From Desulfocarbo indianensis (GTDB taxonomy: Bacteria; Desulfobacterota; Desulfarculia; Desulfarculales; Desulfarculaceae), in assembly GCA_001184205.1 (NCBI GenBank), contig LBMP01000002.1, positions 576,726 to 640,725 of the forward strand: 64,000 bases of DNA, written 5' to 3'. Below the pieces are notes generated by a model. It ran no database searches. It had not been told where the DNA came from and saw only the letters and a list, made by a program, of their open reading frames with translations. Of the stretch, positions 42,611-51,952 are shown piece by piece. Within the stretch, counting starts at the first letter, position 1, and each line of letters opens with the position of its first letter. Both the position numbers and the translations under genes were made by a program.

Positions 42611-44658
42611 GCGCCGGCCACCTTTTCCAAAATGCAGTGGTTGTACTTATCCACCCCAAGTTTCCAATCCCCCGGCACCAGGGCCGTGGTTTCCGCGCTT
42701 TCCACCAGGGCCGGCCCTTGCAGCTCATGCCCGGGCAGGAGCTTGTCGCGGTCATACACCGGCACCTCCAGTGCGGGACCGCCGGCTTGCAGATACGCCT
42801 GCCGCGAGCCCTTGCGCGCCTCCCGGGCGCCGGCGGCCGGGGCCAGAGCTTGCTCCTTGATCCGGTAATGGGTTATGCCCGCCTGGGCGATCAGGCTCAC
42901 GGTGGAGATCATGAGACCCTTGCCGGCGTTTTCGCCGAGCGCGGCCAGGCGCTTGCCGGCCTGGGCGGCGATGTCCTTCAGTAGGCCCTCGTCGCTGAAA
43001 AAGCCGGGCTCGGCCGCGATCCGCACCTCGCGCTTGCCTCCCTTGGCCCTGACCAAAAGCTCCAACAGGTAGTCCATGGCCTGGCCGCCGAAGCCTTCCC
43101 CGCGCATGTCCTTCAGAGCTTCCGTCTGCATGGCCATTATGGGGGCGGCCAGATCGTCCAGCTTCTTGCCTTCGGCCAGTTCGCTGTCCACCCGCCGGTA
43201 GTAGACATGTCCCACGTCCAGGCTGGATGAGCCGAAAGCGGAGAACACCGCCGAATGGGGCGTGAAGATTATCTTGGCCAGGCCGGCGGTCTCGGCCACT
43301 CCGCAGGCGTGGGCCGGGCCGGCGCCTCCGTAGACCACCAGAAGCGGCTGGCCGCCCTGGGGCCAGATTTCCTGCTTCAGCCGCTCCACTTCCTGGCCCA
43401 TGGTTTTGTCCACCAGGCTCTTGATGGCCAGGGCCGCTTCCTGGACCGATACGCCCAGGGGTTCGGCTATGTTGCTTTCGATGGCCTTGGCGGCCTTGTC
43501 CAGGTGCAGCCGCATGCCGCCGCCCAGGAAGAATTCCGGGTCCAGGATTCCCAGCACCAAGTCGGCGTCGGTCACGGTGGGGTCCTGGCCGCCCAGGCCG
43601 AAGCAGGCCGGGCCGGGCAGGGACCCGGCCGACTGAGGACCCACGAAGAGCTTGCCGTTCTCCACCCTGGCGATGGAGCCGCCGCCGGCGCCTATGGCCT
43701 TGATACCCAGCATGGGCAAATTCACCCGGAAGCCTTCCACCGGCGGCTCCAACTCATAGCTGGGCGCTCCCTGGCGCACGAAACCCACGTCAAAGGAGGT
43801 GCCGCCCATGTCGGCCGAGATCAGGTCGGCGCTTTCATAGAGCCCGCCCAAGAGCTTGGCTCCCAACAGGCCGGCGGCCGGCCCGGAGTTGTAGGTGTTC
43901 AAGGCGCGGGTCTTGGCCACCCTGGCCACGTTGCCGTTGTTGTGGCCGATGAAAAGCGTCTTGCTGAAGAACCGGCGGCGCAGGTCCTCGCCGGCCTTGT
44001 AAAGCAGCCGCACCAGGGAGGCGTGGATATAGGCGTTGAGCACCGCGGCGTTGAGTCTTTCGATCTGGCCCGGCCGGCGGGTGATGTCCGAGGACAGGAA
44101 AATGGAAACCGATCCCAGATAGTCGCGGGGGTATTCCCTTTTCACCACCTTGCGCACCAGGCGCTCATTGGCCGGGTTCAGGTCCGCGTTCCTGAGGGCC
44201 ACCACCAGGCAGCGGGCCCCCCGGTCGATCAATTCCTGGGCCGCGGCGAGAATGGCTCCCTCCTGGGGCGCCCGGCGCACCTCGCCCGCCGGCGATACCT
44301 CCTCGTCCAAGCCCAGCACCATGTCGCCGAACACCAGCGGGGCATTGCCGGCGCCGTCTCTTATCATGTCGATCTCCCCCTCCAGGCCCGGGGTGACCAA
44401 CAGCCCGATTTTGCTGCCGTTGCGCTGGATGATCGTATTGGTGCCGATGGTGTTGGAAAAGCGGACGATGTCCGTCTGATAGAGCAGCTTTTCCATATCC
44501 AGACCGAAGCGGGAGGCTCCGGCCTTTATGCATTCCTGAAAACAGACCGTAAGGTCGTGGGGAGTGGTGGAGACCTTTACGGTGGCAACCTCACCGTCCT
44601 TGACAAAGAAGCCGTCAGTGAAGGTGCCGCCGGTATCGATGTCTATGGTGCAACCCAT
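42607..44658 (-). CDS. Hydantoinase A/ketone-carboxylase-like ATPase subunit (first copy)
   Basis: A 683-residue HyuA-type protein with IDIDTGGTFTDGFFVKDG at the N-terminus, NTIGTNTIIQRNGSKIGLLV, ISADMGGTSFDVGFVRQG, IGAGGGSIARVENG and YGGAGPAHACGVAE. It is a paralogue of the second HyuA-type subunit but diverged and shorter at the C-terminus, like the alpha/alpha' pair of acetophenone carboxylase. First structural gene, 35 bases after tetR. Confidence 0.9.
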   Translation of the reverse strand: MGCTIDIDTGGTFTDGFFVKDGEVATVKVSTTPHDLTVCFQECIKAGASRFGLDMEKLLYQTDIVRFSNTIGTNTIIQRNGSKIGLLVTPGLEGEIDMIRDGAGNAPLVFGDMVLGLDEEVSPAGEVRRAPQEGAILAAAQELIDRGARCLVVALRNADLNPANERLVRKVVKREYPRDYLGSVSIFLSSDITRRPGQIERLNAAVLNAYIHASLVRLLYKAGEDLRRRFFSKTLFIGHNNGNVARVAKTRALNTYNSGPAAGLLGAKLLGGLYESADLISADMGGTSFDVGFVRQGAPSYELEPPVEGFRVNLPMLGIKAIGAGGGSIARVENGKLFVGPQSAGSLPGPACFGLGGQDPTVTDADLVLGILDPEFFLGGGMRLHLDKAAKAIESNIAEPLGVSVQEAALAIKSLVDKTMGQEVERLKQEIWPQGGQPLLVVYGGAGPAHACGVAETAGLAKIIFTPHSAVFSAFGSSSLDVGHVYYRRVDSELAEGKKLDDLAAPIMAMQTEALKDMRGEGFGGQAMDYLLELLVRAKGGKREVRIAAEPGFFSDEGLLKDIAAQAGKRLAALGENAGKGLMISTVSLIAQAGITHYRIKEQALAPAAGAREARKGSRQAYLQAGGPALEVPVYDRDKLLPGHELQGPALVESAETTALVPGDWKLGVDKYNHCILEKVAGA

Positions 44659-44693
44659 ACTGATCTCCCTTGGGATAAATTGTGTGAATGGGT

Positions 44694-45320
44694 TTAGTCG
44701 GAGTTCCCACTATTTTTAGGCGCGCCGGATAGCTCCGCGTCGGGCCGTTTGATCATCCCGTACAAAACAAAATTACAGATCTTGTTTATGGTCGTTTCCA
44801 AGGCAAGAGGGCCCTCGGGCCGGTACCAACGCATGTGCCAGTTGATCACGCCGAATATGTTGAACGCCTGGATCCGCAGATTGTCCTCGCGCAACAGACC
44901 GAGTTCCGCCAGGTTGCGGAGCTCATTGGTATAGATGTCCAGTACCGCCCGCTGCACCTGACGGCTGTCGACTATCCCTTCCATCGAGAGGCGCTCATCG
45001 TCCAACAGGAATATTTTGTTTTCCCTGGGCCGGGTGCCGGCCACCCTGAGGTGGGTGCTCAAGAGCAGCCTGAAGCGCTCCAGGGGCTCCAGGTCGGCGG
45101 CCGCCGCCTCGCGGAGCTTATCGAGGAGTATCTGCGCGTAGTGTTGCAGGATGGCCCGCAGCAGGCCTTCTTTACTTCCAAAATAGTGATAGATGTTGGA
45201 AACGGTCATGTCCATCGCCATGGCGATGTCCCTGACTGACGTGGCTTGGTAACCCTTTGATGCGAAAAGCTCGATTGCGGTGGCCACCAGTTTGTCTTTG
45301 TTCTGTGGAGACCGTGCCAT
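44694..45320 (-). CDS. TetR/AcrR-family transcriptional regulator
   Basis: A 208-residue regulator. The N-terminal helix-turn-helix is ATAIELFASKGYQATSVRDI...VSNIYHYFGSKEGLL (residues 12-52). A helical ligand-binding domain follows. It lies directly upstream of the carboxylase operon on the same strand and probably represses its own promoter and the operon until the substrate or its CoA ester binds. The ATG at 45320 is chosen because the extended frame reads promoter sequence. Confidence 0.9.
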   Translation of the reverse strand: MARSPQNKDKLVATAIELFASKGYQATSVRDIAMAMDMTVSNIYHYFGSKEGLLRAILQHYAQILLDKLREAAAADLEPLERFRLLLSTHLRVAGTRPRENKIFLLDDERLSMEGIVDSRQVQRAVLDIYTNELRNLAELGLLREDNLRIQAFNIFGVINWHMRWYRPEGPLALETTINKICNFVLYGMIKRPDAELSGAPKNSGNSD

Positions 45321-45362
45321 ATTCAGGCGGCTCCTCTCACTGGCTTGTTGGAATGTGAATTT

Positions 45363-45392
45363 AACATAACGATCGCTCGATATTAATGTCAA
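45363..45392 (-). promoter_or_regulatory. Promoter with candidate operator upstream of tetR
   Basis: On the minus strand TTGACA (45392-45387), an 18-base spacer, then TATGTT (45368-45363). Inside the spacer lies a short inverted repeat ATCG-AG-CGAT (45381-45372). A TetR dimer bound there would block polymerase, so autoregulation is likely. Confidence 0.6.
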
Positions 45393-46265
45393 CCACAAAA
45401 TCGCCAGCACGGATTTTTGGCAAGTTAAAGCCGAGTCTTAGATCGGTGATTAGTGATTTTGATTAATTATATTAGATAGAAGGGTAATTAACTCAACGCC
45501 TGGGGAGGCGGGAGCCAGGCAGGTTCAGGCCTTTCCAGCGCTCCGGCGAGATCATGGCGCTCCCCGTAATGCCCCCCATTTGGCAAGCCTTTTTTCGTGG
45601 AATACCGCAGCGGAACCCTTGCTTTTCTGGCCACCACGGTGACCTGACCCGGGCCTGTAAACTGCATACGCAGCTCATGGTAAAAAACGACCGCAACAGA
45701 GTTTCTAAGACCATCATGGGCCGCATAGACATGCACGCCTAAGTTCAAGCGTGTCCTCCGGGACCTTGTCACCGAGATATCCGCTCCCGTATCAGTCAAA
45801 GTTGGGGGCGGGAGCTGACAGCACGTCCCTGCCGTCAGATAAGATGAAGGGCGCAAGCATATACTGCAACTATCATACATATGTCTCCAACCAGATCAGA
45901 TTTTTGGTCCCGCTGTCACCCCAGTGCCTGAGTTTTTTTGGAACCAGCCATCTGCTCTTGCTAATCCCGAGGGAGGCGTCAATCGAATATGATTCACCGA
46001 ACCGCTCCAAGTCCGATAAGTCAGACGTCGTGTCATGCCGACCAAAAGCGACCACGGCAGGAAAGACGGTACTGGACCACTACGTCATGCGATGTTACCA
46101 TTCCTGGCAGGATGGGCATGGTGCTAAATGTTTCCTGATGGATAAAAGCACGTGTAATTGTTTCCACCCGCTCAAAGTCAACAAAAATGTTGGGTGGACG
46201 TCTTGCTGGTAGGTAAATTGGGATCAGGGCTCTGAACGAGGGAACTTGGCGGATAGGAAAAAACG
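45393..46265. other. Gene-poor spacer of about 870 bases
   Basis: Beyond the tetR promoter I find no supported gene. Frames at 45488-45880 (minus), 45751-46212 (plus) and 46033-46308 (minus) have no recognisable domain; the minus ones read like broken coding text. The stretch is the boundary between GC-rich operon DNA and the AT-rich island that follows. Confidence 0.5.
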
Positions 46266-47375
46266 ATGATAACAGAAATATATATTGATAATTTCCGGTG
46301 TTTGACAAACTTTCGGATCAAGCCAAACAACTTTCAATTGTGGTTGGGAGACAACGGATCGGGGAAAACATCCGTGCTTGCTGCGTTGCGTTATATTCAG
46401 CGCCTAATCCGTGGCGAGCAGGTAGTCGACATTTTCAAAAAAAGCAGTTTGACAATCTGGGACCGGAGGAATGAACAAACGTTCAAATTGGGTCTGAGGA
46501 TAGATGACGAAAATTACGAATATGAATTGACGTTGGAATATGCCAAACAGGAAGATAAACTACGCATCAAGCGCGAAAGATTAACATGGAATGACTCTCA
46601 ATTCTTTTTATTCGATGGTCAAGAGGCACATCTTTATCGTATCAATTGGAATACTAAAAATGCAGAAGAAGGGGCCGTTTTCCCAGCTGATTGGCGTCGG
46701 TCAGTGATTCCGTCAATTGCTAGCCGTGACGATAATAAACCTCTTATCAGATTCAGAGAAGGACTCGACAAGTTTCTGCTAATTAATCCGGTTCCTTTGG
46801 TTATAAAAAATGCTGCTGAATCTGAGTCTAGTAATCTATCCGAACATACTGAAAATTTTGCGCAGTGGTACCGTCATCTGCTTCAAGAGTTTCCACGTAT
46901 CAGTTTTAAAGCGAAACAGCTATTGGAAGACGTTCTACCGGGGTTCGAGCAATTGAGTCTTAAAGAAATTGGCGATTACCGTAGATTGACAGCAACATTT
47001 CGCGTTTACGAAACTGACCACGATTTCGATTTCATGGATATTTCAGATGGTCAACGCCAACTGATTGTTCTCTATACTGTATTGGAAGCTTTTCGTGCGG
47101 GATCTTTTTCTACAATACTGATCGATGAACCAGACAATTTCGTTTCGCTCAGGGAAATTAATCCATGGCTCGAGAACCTTGATGAAATTTGCGACGAAAA
47201 AGATAAACAGGCGATAATAATTTCTCATCATCCTGAAATAATTAATAAAATGGCTAGGGGTGACGAATTGTGGTTCTCGCGACAAGCTGGGTCGCATGTC
47301 GTTATTAAGCCTTATCCAACGGTAGACAACTTAACTCCAGCAGAGGTTATGGCACGGGGATGGGAGAATGGGTAG
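46266..47375 (+). CDS. AAA family ATPase (ABC/OLD-like, AAA_21 type)
   Basis: A 369-residue SMC/OLD-like ATPase. It begins ITEIYIDNFRCLTNFRI, with Walker A WLGDNGSGKTSVLAAL at about residues 27-42. The signature-like MDISDGQRQLIVLYTVLEAF is near residue 260 and Walker B SFSTILIDEPDNFV near residue 283. The H-loop is AIIISHHPEII. Overlap of 8 bases with the downstream TOPRIM-like gene shows they work together. Codons are AT-rich, unlike neighbours, which suggests recent transfer. The combination resembles split OLD/PARIS/RloAB-type defence pairs; exact type uncertain. Confidence 0.88.
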   Translation: MITEIYIDNFRCLTNFRIKPNNFQLWLGDNGSGKTSVLAALRYIQRLIRGEQVVDIFKKSSLTIWDRRNEQTFKLGLRIDDENYEYELTLEYAKQEDKLRIKRERLTWNDSQFFLFDGQEAHLYRINWNTKNAEEGAVFPADWRRSVIPSIASRDDNKPLIRFREGLDKFLLINPVPLVIKNAAESESSNLSEHTENFAQWYRHLLQEFPRISFKAKQLLEDVLPGFEQLSLKEIGDYRRLTATFRVYETDHDFDFMDISDGQRQLIVLYTVLEAFRAGSFSTILIDEPDNFVSLREINPWLENLDEICDEKDKQAIIISHHPEIINKMARGDELWFSRQAGSHVVIKPYPTVDNLTPAEVMARGWENG

Positions 47376-47934
47376 GGCGTCGCAAATTGTCATACTTTGT
47401 GAAGATAAAGCGCATGAAATTTTTGTAAGCCGTTTTTTAAAGAAAGGTTGGAAGATTGACCCTCGCGTATTTAGAACTATACCTTTCCCAAGTGGAAAGG
47501 GGTCGGGTAAAAAATTTGTTGAAGATAATCTTGCTAAAGAATATCGGAGCTGCTGCAGCCGACATGCTGTAACGATTTTGATTGTTGTGCGTGATGCTGA
47601 TGAACAATCAGTCGCAAAAGTAAAAACTATCTTGGACGCAAAGCTTGATAATGCCAGATGTAGTGATAGACCGATTGTATACGTCATACCCAAATGGCAC
47701 ATAGAGACTTGGGTAGCTTATCTGGCCGGTAGGGACATAGACGAAAACGATCGTGATACCTACAAAAATAATTTTGGTTCGATTGCCAGAAGTAGAGAGG
47801 TGCACCAATTTATCGATAAACTTGCAGATTGCTGTAGCAAGAGAAAGGAACTCGATTCGCCCCCAGACTCATTGGTTGCGGCTTGTAATGAATTTGATTA
47901 CATCCGTGATATATTAAAACAAAACCTTCGCTGA
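47368..47934 (+). CDS. TOPRIM-like partner protein (DUF4276/RloB-like)
   Basis: A 188-residue protein beginning QIVILCEDKAHEIFVSRFLK, where the Glu follows the first strand as in TOPRIM nucleases. Near residue 70 is TILIVVRDADEQSVAKV, matching the DxD motif. It then has VYVIPKWHIETWVAYLAG, a segment common in DUF4276-type proteins. It overlaps the ATPase gene by 8 bases. Nuclease activity is predicted from the acidic residues, not shown. Codon use is AT-rich like its partner. Confidence 0.72.
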   Translation: MGRASQIVILCEDKAHEIFVSRFLKKGWKIDPRVFRTIPFPSGKGSGKKFVEDNLAKEYRSCCSRHAVTILIVVRDADEQSVAKVKTILDAKLDNARCSDRPIVYVIPKWHIETWVAYLAGRDIDENDRDTYKNNFGSIARSREVHQFIDKLADCCSKRKELDSPPDSLVAACNEFDYIRDILKQNLR

Positions 47935-48036
47935 GCCGAGTACATAGATTAGCCATTTTTATATCGATAACGATTCTTTTTGCTTTGATACTATTTAAGA
48001 GAAAATCCCCTATCTATCCTGAAAATTCGCGACCTT

Positions 48037-48465
48037 CTATTTGAAATAAGCCGACGGATTCTTTTTCAGTTGCCTAGCCGAGGTCCCAGGATCAACTCCC
48101 ATTTGCCGGGCGAATTGTGCCAACGATAGTCCTTGATGGATGCGGTAACGGTTCAGCCTCTCTCCCCATGTCTGGAGATGCTCCCAGGGGCAGTAGCCCA
48201 AAAAACCCATAATGGCCGGATAGAATCTCAGGTACGGTTGGCACCCATTATTTTCCCAGTTTGTGATAGTATTTGTTTTCATATGGAATAATTTAGCCAA
48301 ATCTTTCTGAAAAAGCTTAAGGTCTAGCCGTTTTTTCAGAATATGATCGCCTAGCGTTATTATCTCTCTGGGATAACAAGAATTTTTGGTTTTCTTAGCT
48401 GCCTTAACGACCGGGTTATAACAAGGCAATGAAACTGTGTCGTTGCAAAGCCTCCGGCGGCGCAT
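48037..48465 (-). CDS. Helix-turn-helix (XRE-like) DNA-binding protein
   Basis: A 142-residue protein with two helix-turn-helix segments. The first is LGDHILKKRLDLKLFQKDLA with TNTITNWENN and FLGYCPW; the second, LNRYRIHQGLSLAQFARQMG, has VDPGTSARQLKKN. This GDHI.KKRLDL...NWE...FLGY pattern is a frequent phage- or defence-associated XRE family. It is convergent with the ATPase/TOPRIM pair and could regulate the island. The ATG at 48465 is tentative. Base use is AT-rich at its 3' half. Confidence 0.7.
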   Translation of the reverse strand: MRRRRLCNDTVSLPCYNPVVKAAKKTKNSCYPREIITLGDHILKKRLDLKLFQKDLAKLFHMKTNTITNWENNGCQPYLRFYPAIMGFLGYCPWEHLQTWGERLNRYRIHQGLSLAQFARQMGVDPGTSARQLKKNPSAYFK

Positions 48466-48479
48466 ATCCCCAACGCGTA

Positions 48480-49577
48480 TTAGCGGCCGCGCTGCCGGCC
48501 AGCGCCCCAGGCGTCGGCGGCCTTTATGGCGTCCAGCACCGTCGTTGGCGAGGTTTCGCAGGGCTCGTTGTGCATGCTTTCCTCTGGCGCGCAGGCCTTT
48601 TCGGCCACCTGGCGCAGCTCCCGGTCGCTCACCCCCTGGAGGCCCAGGCCGGCCAGGGTGGTGGGGAGGCCGCTGGCTTCGCAAAAGCCGTAAACCTGGT
48701 CCATGAGCGCGGGCGGCTTGTCGGTCAAAAACAGGGAGGCCAGCACCCCGAAGGCGACTTTTTCGCCGTGATAATAAGCCCTGGTTTGGGGCAGCGCGGT
48801 AAAGCCGTTGTGCACGGAATGGGCCGCGGCCAAGCCGGCGCTTTCGAAGCCCAGGCCGCTCAGCAGGGTGTTGGCCTCCACCACGCGCTCCAGGGCCGGG
48901 GTGACCGCCTGGGCCGCGCAGGAGGCCAGGGCCGCCGCGCCGTATTCCCTTATGGTGTCCCAGCAGAGCCTGGCCAGGGCGTAGGCGGTCATGGAGCCGG
49001 TTTCGCCGGCGATGTTGGGGGCCCTTTTCAGGCGGCAGGACTCGGCCTCGAACCAGGTGGCCAGGGCGTCTCCCATGCCGGCGGCCAGGAAGCGGACCGG
49101 AGCCTCGGCCACCACCCTGGTGTCCACGATGACCGCGTCCGGATTGCGGGGCAGGTGGTCGGCCCGCGAGAAAACGCCCTGCGGCGTGTAGACCACGCAA
49201 ACCGAGCTGCATGGCGCGTCGGTGGAGGCGATGGTGGGCGCCATGACGCAAGGCTTTTGCGAGAGATGAGCCACCGCCTTGGCCGTATCCAGGGCCTTGC
49301 CGCCGCCGATGCCCACCACCATCTCGCCGCCCGCCTGCTTGCACAAGCTGAACAGCCTTTGTATCTCCTGGTCCGAGCACTCGCGGCCAAAGCTTTCCAC
49401 CGTCATGGGGCATTGCTCGGCCATGGCCGGCAGAAGGGACGGCAACAGGCTCGCCTGGGCGTGGGGCGAGGCGATCACGAATGCCTTGCGGCCCAGCCTG
49501 GCGCATTCGCTGCCCAGCCTGGCCAAGGCGCCCCGGCCCTGGATATAACGCCCCGGAAAGAGAGTGACGCTTGTCAT
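48480..49577 (-). CDS. gldA: Glycerol dehydrogenase-type iron/zinc alcohol dehydrogenase
   Basis: A 365-residue GldA-like enzyme (NAD-linked glycerol to dihydroxyacetone). GIGGGKALDTAKAVA binds NAD; IASTDAPCSSVCVVY is the GldA signature. Metal ligands are the Asp in GMGDALATWFE and His in AHSVHNGFT and YYHGEKVAFG. AAGGA lies 8 bases before the ATG at 49577. It stands alone on its strand next to the HTH gene. A related polyol or hydroxyketone substrate is possible. Confidence 0.85.
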   Translation of the reverse strand: MTSVTLFPGRYIQGRGALARLGSECARLGRKAFVIASPHAQASLLPSLLPAMAEQCPMTVESFGRECSDQEIQRLFSLCKQAGGEMVVGIGGGKALDTAKAVAHLSQKPCVMAPTIASTDAPCSSVCVVYTPQGVFSRADHLPRNPDAVIVDTRVVAEAPVRFLAAGMGDALATWFEAESCRLKRAPNIAGETGSMTAYALARLCWDTIREYGAAALASCAAQAVTPALERVVEANTLLSGLGFESAGLAAAHSVHNGFTALPQTRAYYHGEKVAFGVLASLFLTDKPPALMDQVYGFCEASGLPTTLAGLGLQGVSDRELRQVAEKACAPEESMHNEPCETSPTTVLDAIKAADAWGAGRQRGR

Positions 49578-49962
49578 GACGGCTTCCTTGGCGATGATGG
49601 ATTCAGCCCGCGGGATTATAGCAAAGCAGGCACCGCCAGACCCCAACCCACGGGGATGGCGCGCCTTGCCTTTGCATAATGAGATATATACCTGGCCGGA
49701 GCTTTTGACCCTATTTATTGGCTGTCCTCCCTTCTGAAACAAGAGGGAGAGATTATCTGCGGCTGCCGGGCCGGTAAGTGAAAGACCCCGTCCCTCTCTT
49801 CCATGAAAGCCTCGACGTCGTCCACCAGGAGCGATATCAATTTTGGGTAACCCGCCGGCCGTGGGCGACTCTGGGCACCATGGCCGGCGGGGATGCGTTT
49901 AGGTGCCTGGCCGGCTGAGGCAAGGCCGGGACAAGCCGCATGAGGGCTTATTCCTCTCACCG
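49578..49962. other. Spacer of 385 bases
   Basis: There is no supported complete gene. On the minus strand at about 49715-49870 an open tail reads KLISLLVDDVEAFMEERDGV, which looks protein-like but has no start or partner; it may be a gene relic. The rest shows nothing. Confidence 0.4.
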
Positions 49963-50712
49963 TTAGGGCTCCAGGGTGAATTCCCAGGCGCAATACCATT
50001 CCTCGGGATGGTCGCCGGGAGGACAGCCCACGCACTCGGTCTTGATGCGGGGGTCGATGGTCTTGGCGAAATAGGGGTATTCCACCTTGCCCGCCGACTG
50101 GCAGGGATAGTCGGGCAGCCCCTTGCGCTTGCGGGCCGATTGGACCCGGCAGTCGTTCATTTGGAATATGAAGCTGTTGGCATCCACCGGGTGAATGGAT
50201 TGCCGGTTGATGAGGGCGTAGTTCCTGAAGCCCAGGGCCTTTTTCAGGCCCTCCAGCCCGCTTTGCTCGCCCATATCCAGAAAGCGCTTGATGCTTTCGG
50301 CCTCGTAGGGGGAGAACTGGGTCCAGCAGGTGTCGTTGATCCGCTTGGCCGCGTCCATGTCCACCATGGTTTCCACCTTCTGGAACCAGACCCCGTCGTT
50401 GGCCAGCCAGTTGATGGCCTGGGCCTGGGCCAGTTCCAGGAGCTGCTCCTTGTTCATCTGCTTGAGGGTTTGGGGGATGCCCCTCTCGTCCACCTCGAAG
50501 CCCAGCAGCTTGGCCATGCGTTTCATGCTTATGGCCAGGCTGGTTTTGAACACCTGGCGGTCGGCCTCGGCCTGGGGCCCCGGCCCCAACTGGTGGCCCA
50601 CCTCGCGATACCACATGGCATAGTGCACCAGGGTGCGATGAAAAATATCCATAACGAATTCGACTAACTGCTCCTGGTTCAGGTCTCCCGCCGCGTTCAA
50701 CTGGCTGGACAT
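49963..50712 (-). CDS. Conserved Cys-containing protein (DUF6125-like)
   Basis: A 249-residue soluble protein with HYAMWYREVGHQLG at residues 30-43, MNDCRVQSARKRKGLPDYPC, and a C-terminal TECVGCPPGDHPEEWYCAWEF rich in cysteines. Related proteins occur in many Desulfobacterota and I believe correspond to DUF6125; function is unknown. It lies about 90 bases after the acyl-CoA dehydrogenase gene on the same strand and may share its operon. Confidence 0.7.
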   Translation of the reverse strand: MSSQLNAAGDLNQEQLVEFVMDIFHRTLVHYAMWYREVGHQLGPGPQAEADRQVFKTSLAISMKRMAKLLGFEVDERGIPQTLKQMNKEQLLELAQAQAINWLANDGVWFQKVETMVDMDAAKRINDTCWTQFSPYEAESIKRFLDMGEQSGLEGLKKALGFRNYALINRQSIHPVDANSFIFQMNDCRVQSARKRKGLPDYPCQSAGKVEYPYFAKTIDPRIKTECVGCPPGDHPEEWYCAWEFTLEP

Positions 50713-50803
50713 GCTAACCTCCCTGCAAGCTCGGGCATTCTTGGCGCCCCCCCTTTTTGAGGGCTCGGGTCCGCGGTTTTGGCGAAACGCCTCGGCCGCC
50801 GGC

Positions 50804-51952
50804 TCATTTGCCCTTCAACAGGTTGCGCGCCACGATCAAGCGCATGATCTCGTTGGTGCCTTCATAGATTTGGGTGATTTTAGCATCCCGCATGTGGCGC
50901 TCCATGGGATATTCCTTGCAGTAGCCATAGCCTCCCAGGATCTGCACCCCCTCGATGGCCGCGCTCATGGCCGCGTCGGAGGCGGCCAGCTTGGCCATGG
51001 CGGCCTGCTTTTCAAAATGTTTGTGATTGTCCTCCATCCAGGCCGCCCGGAGCAGGAGCAGCTCGGCCGCGTCCAGGCTGGTGGCCATGTCGGCCAGCTT
51101 CCATTGGATGGCCTGGAAGGCGCTTATGGGCTTGCCGAACTGAATCCGCTCCTGGGAATAGCCCAGGGCCTCCTCCAGCACCGCCCGGCCTATGCCCAGG
51201 GCCTGGGAGCCGATGCCGATGCGGCCGCTGTCCAGGGTGGTCAGCATCTGCTTGAGACCGTCGCCGGGCTTGCCCAGGAGGTTTCCCTTGGGTACGCGGG
51301 CGTCCTCGAAGACCAGTTCGGCGGTGCCCGAGGCGCAGATGCCCAGCTTGTCCTCCACCCGGCCCACGCTGAAGCCGGGGGTGTTTTGCAAATCCACGAT
51401 AAACGAGCTGATGCCCTTGTAGCCGGCCGCCTTGTCGGTGACCGCCGCCACCACGGCATAGGAAGCCACGTTGCCGTTGGTGATGAATTTCTTTTCGCCG
51501 TTCAGCACCCAGGCGTCGCCGTCCAGCACCGCCGTGGTCCGCATGGCCGAAGGATCGCTGCCCGCCCCGGCCTCGGTGAGCCCGAAACAGCCCTCGGCCT
51601 GGCCGCTGGCCACCGGGGTGAGGAAGGCTTTCTTCTGCTCATCACTGCCGAAGGTCATCACCGGGAAACAATAGAGGGAATTGTTGACGCTCATGATCAC
51701 CCCCACCGAGGCGTCGCCGCGCGATATCTGGGAGAGCGCCAGCACGTAACAGATATAATCCAGCCCGGCGCCGCCGTACTCCTCGGGCACGGCGATGCCC
51801 ATGAACCCCAGCTCGCCCAGGGCCCGGCAGGCCTCGGCGGGATGCTGGTGCTCCAGGTCCCGTTGGGCGGCCTTGGGTTTCAGCTCCTCCTCGGCAAAGC
51901 GGGCGGCGGTGTCCTTCACCATCTGTTGTACTTCGGTAAGCCCAAAATCCAT
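50804..51952 (-). CDS. Acyl-CoA dehydrogenase
   Basis: A 382-residue FAD enzyme that forms 2-enoyl-CoA. CFGLTEAGAGSDPSAMRTTA and KKFITNGNVA bind FAD; the catalytic base Glu is in QIYEGTNEIMRLIVARNLL near the C-terminus, as in short/medium-chain enzymes. The second ATG (51952) is used; one codon upstream is possible. It fits a beta-oxidation set with the transporter and ligase upstream on this strand. Confidence 0.93.
   Translation of the reverse strand: MDFGLTEVQQMVKDTAARFAEEELKPKAAQRDLEHQHPAEACRALGELGFMGIAVPEEYGGAGLDYICYVLALSQISRGDASVGVIMSVNNSLYCFPVMTFGSDEQKKAFLTPVASGQAEGCFGLTEAGAGSDPSAMRTTAVLDGDAWVLNGEKKFITNGNVASYAVVAAVTDKAAGYKGISSFIVDLQNTPGFSVGRVEDKLGICASGTAELVFEDARVPKGNLLGKPGDGLKQMLTTLDSGRIGIGSQALGIGRAVLEEALGYSQERIQFGKPISAFQAIQWKLADMATSLDAAELLLLRAAWMEDNHKHFEKQAAMAKLAASDAAMSAAIEGVQILGGYGYCKEYPMERHMRDAKITQIYEGTNEIMRLIVARNLLKGK

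Noticed and set aside
45751-46212. 153-codon plus-strand frame
   Set aside because: Composition is irregular, with no ribosome-binding site and no recognisable domain.
48037-49506. Single 489-codon minus-strand gene across the HTH and glycerol dehydrogenase region
   Set aside because: Only the last 140 or so codons read as protein (HTH); the rest is a shifted-frame shadow of gldA.
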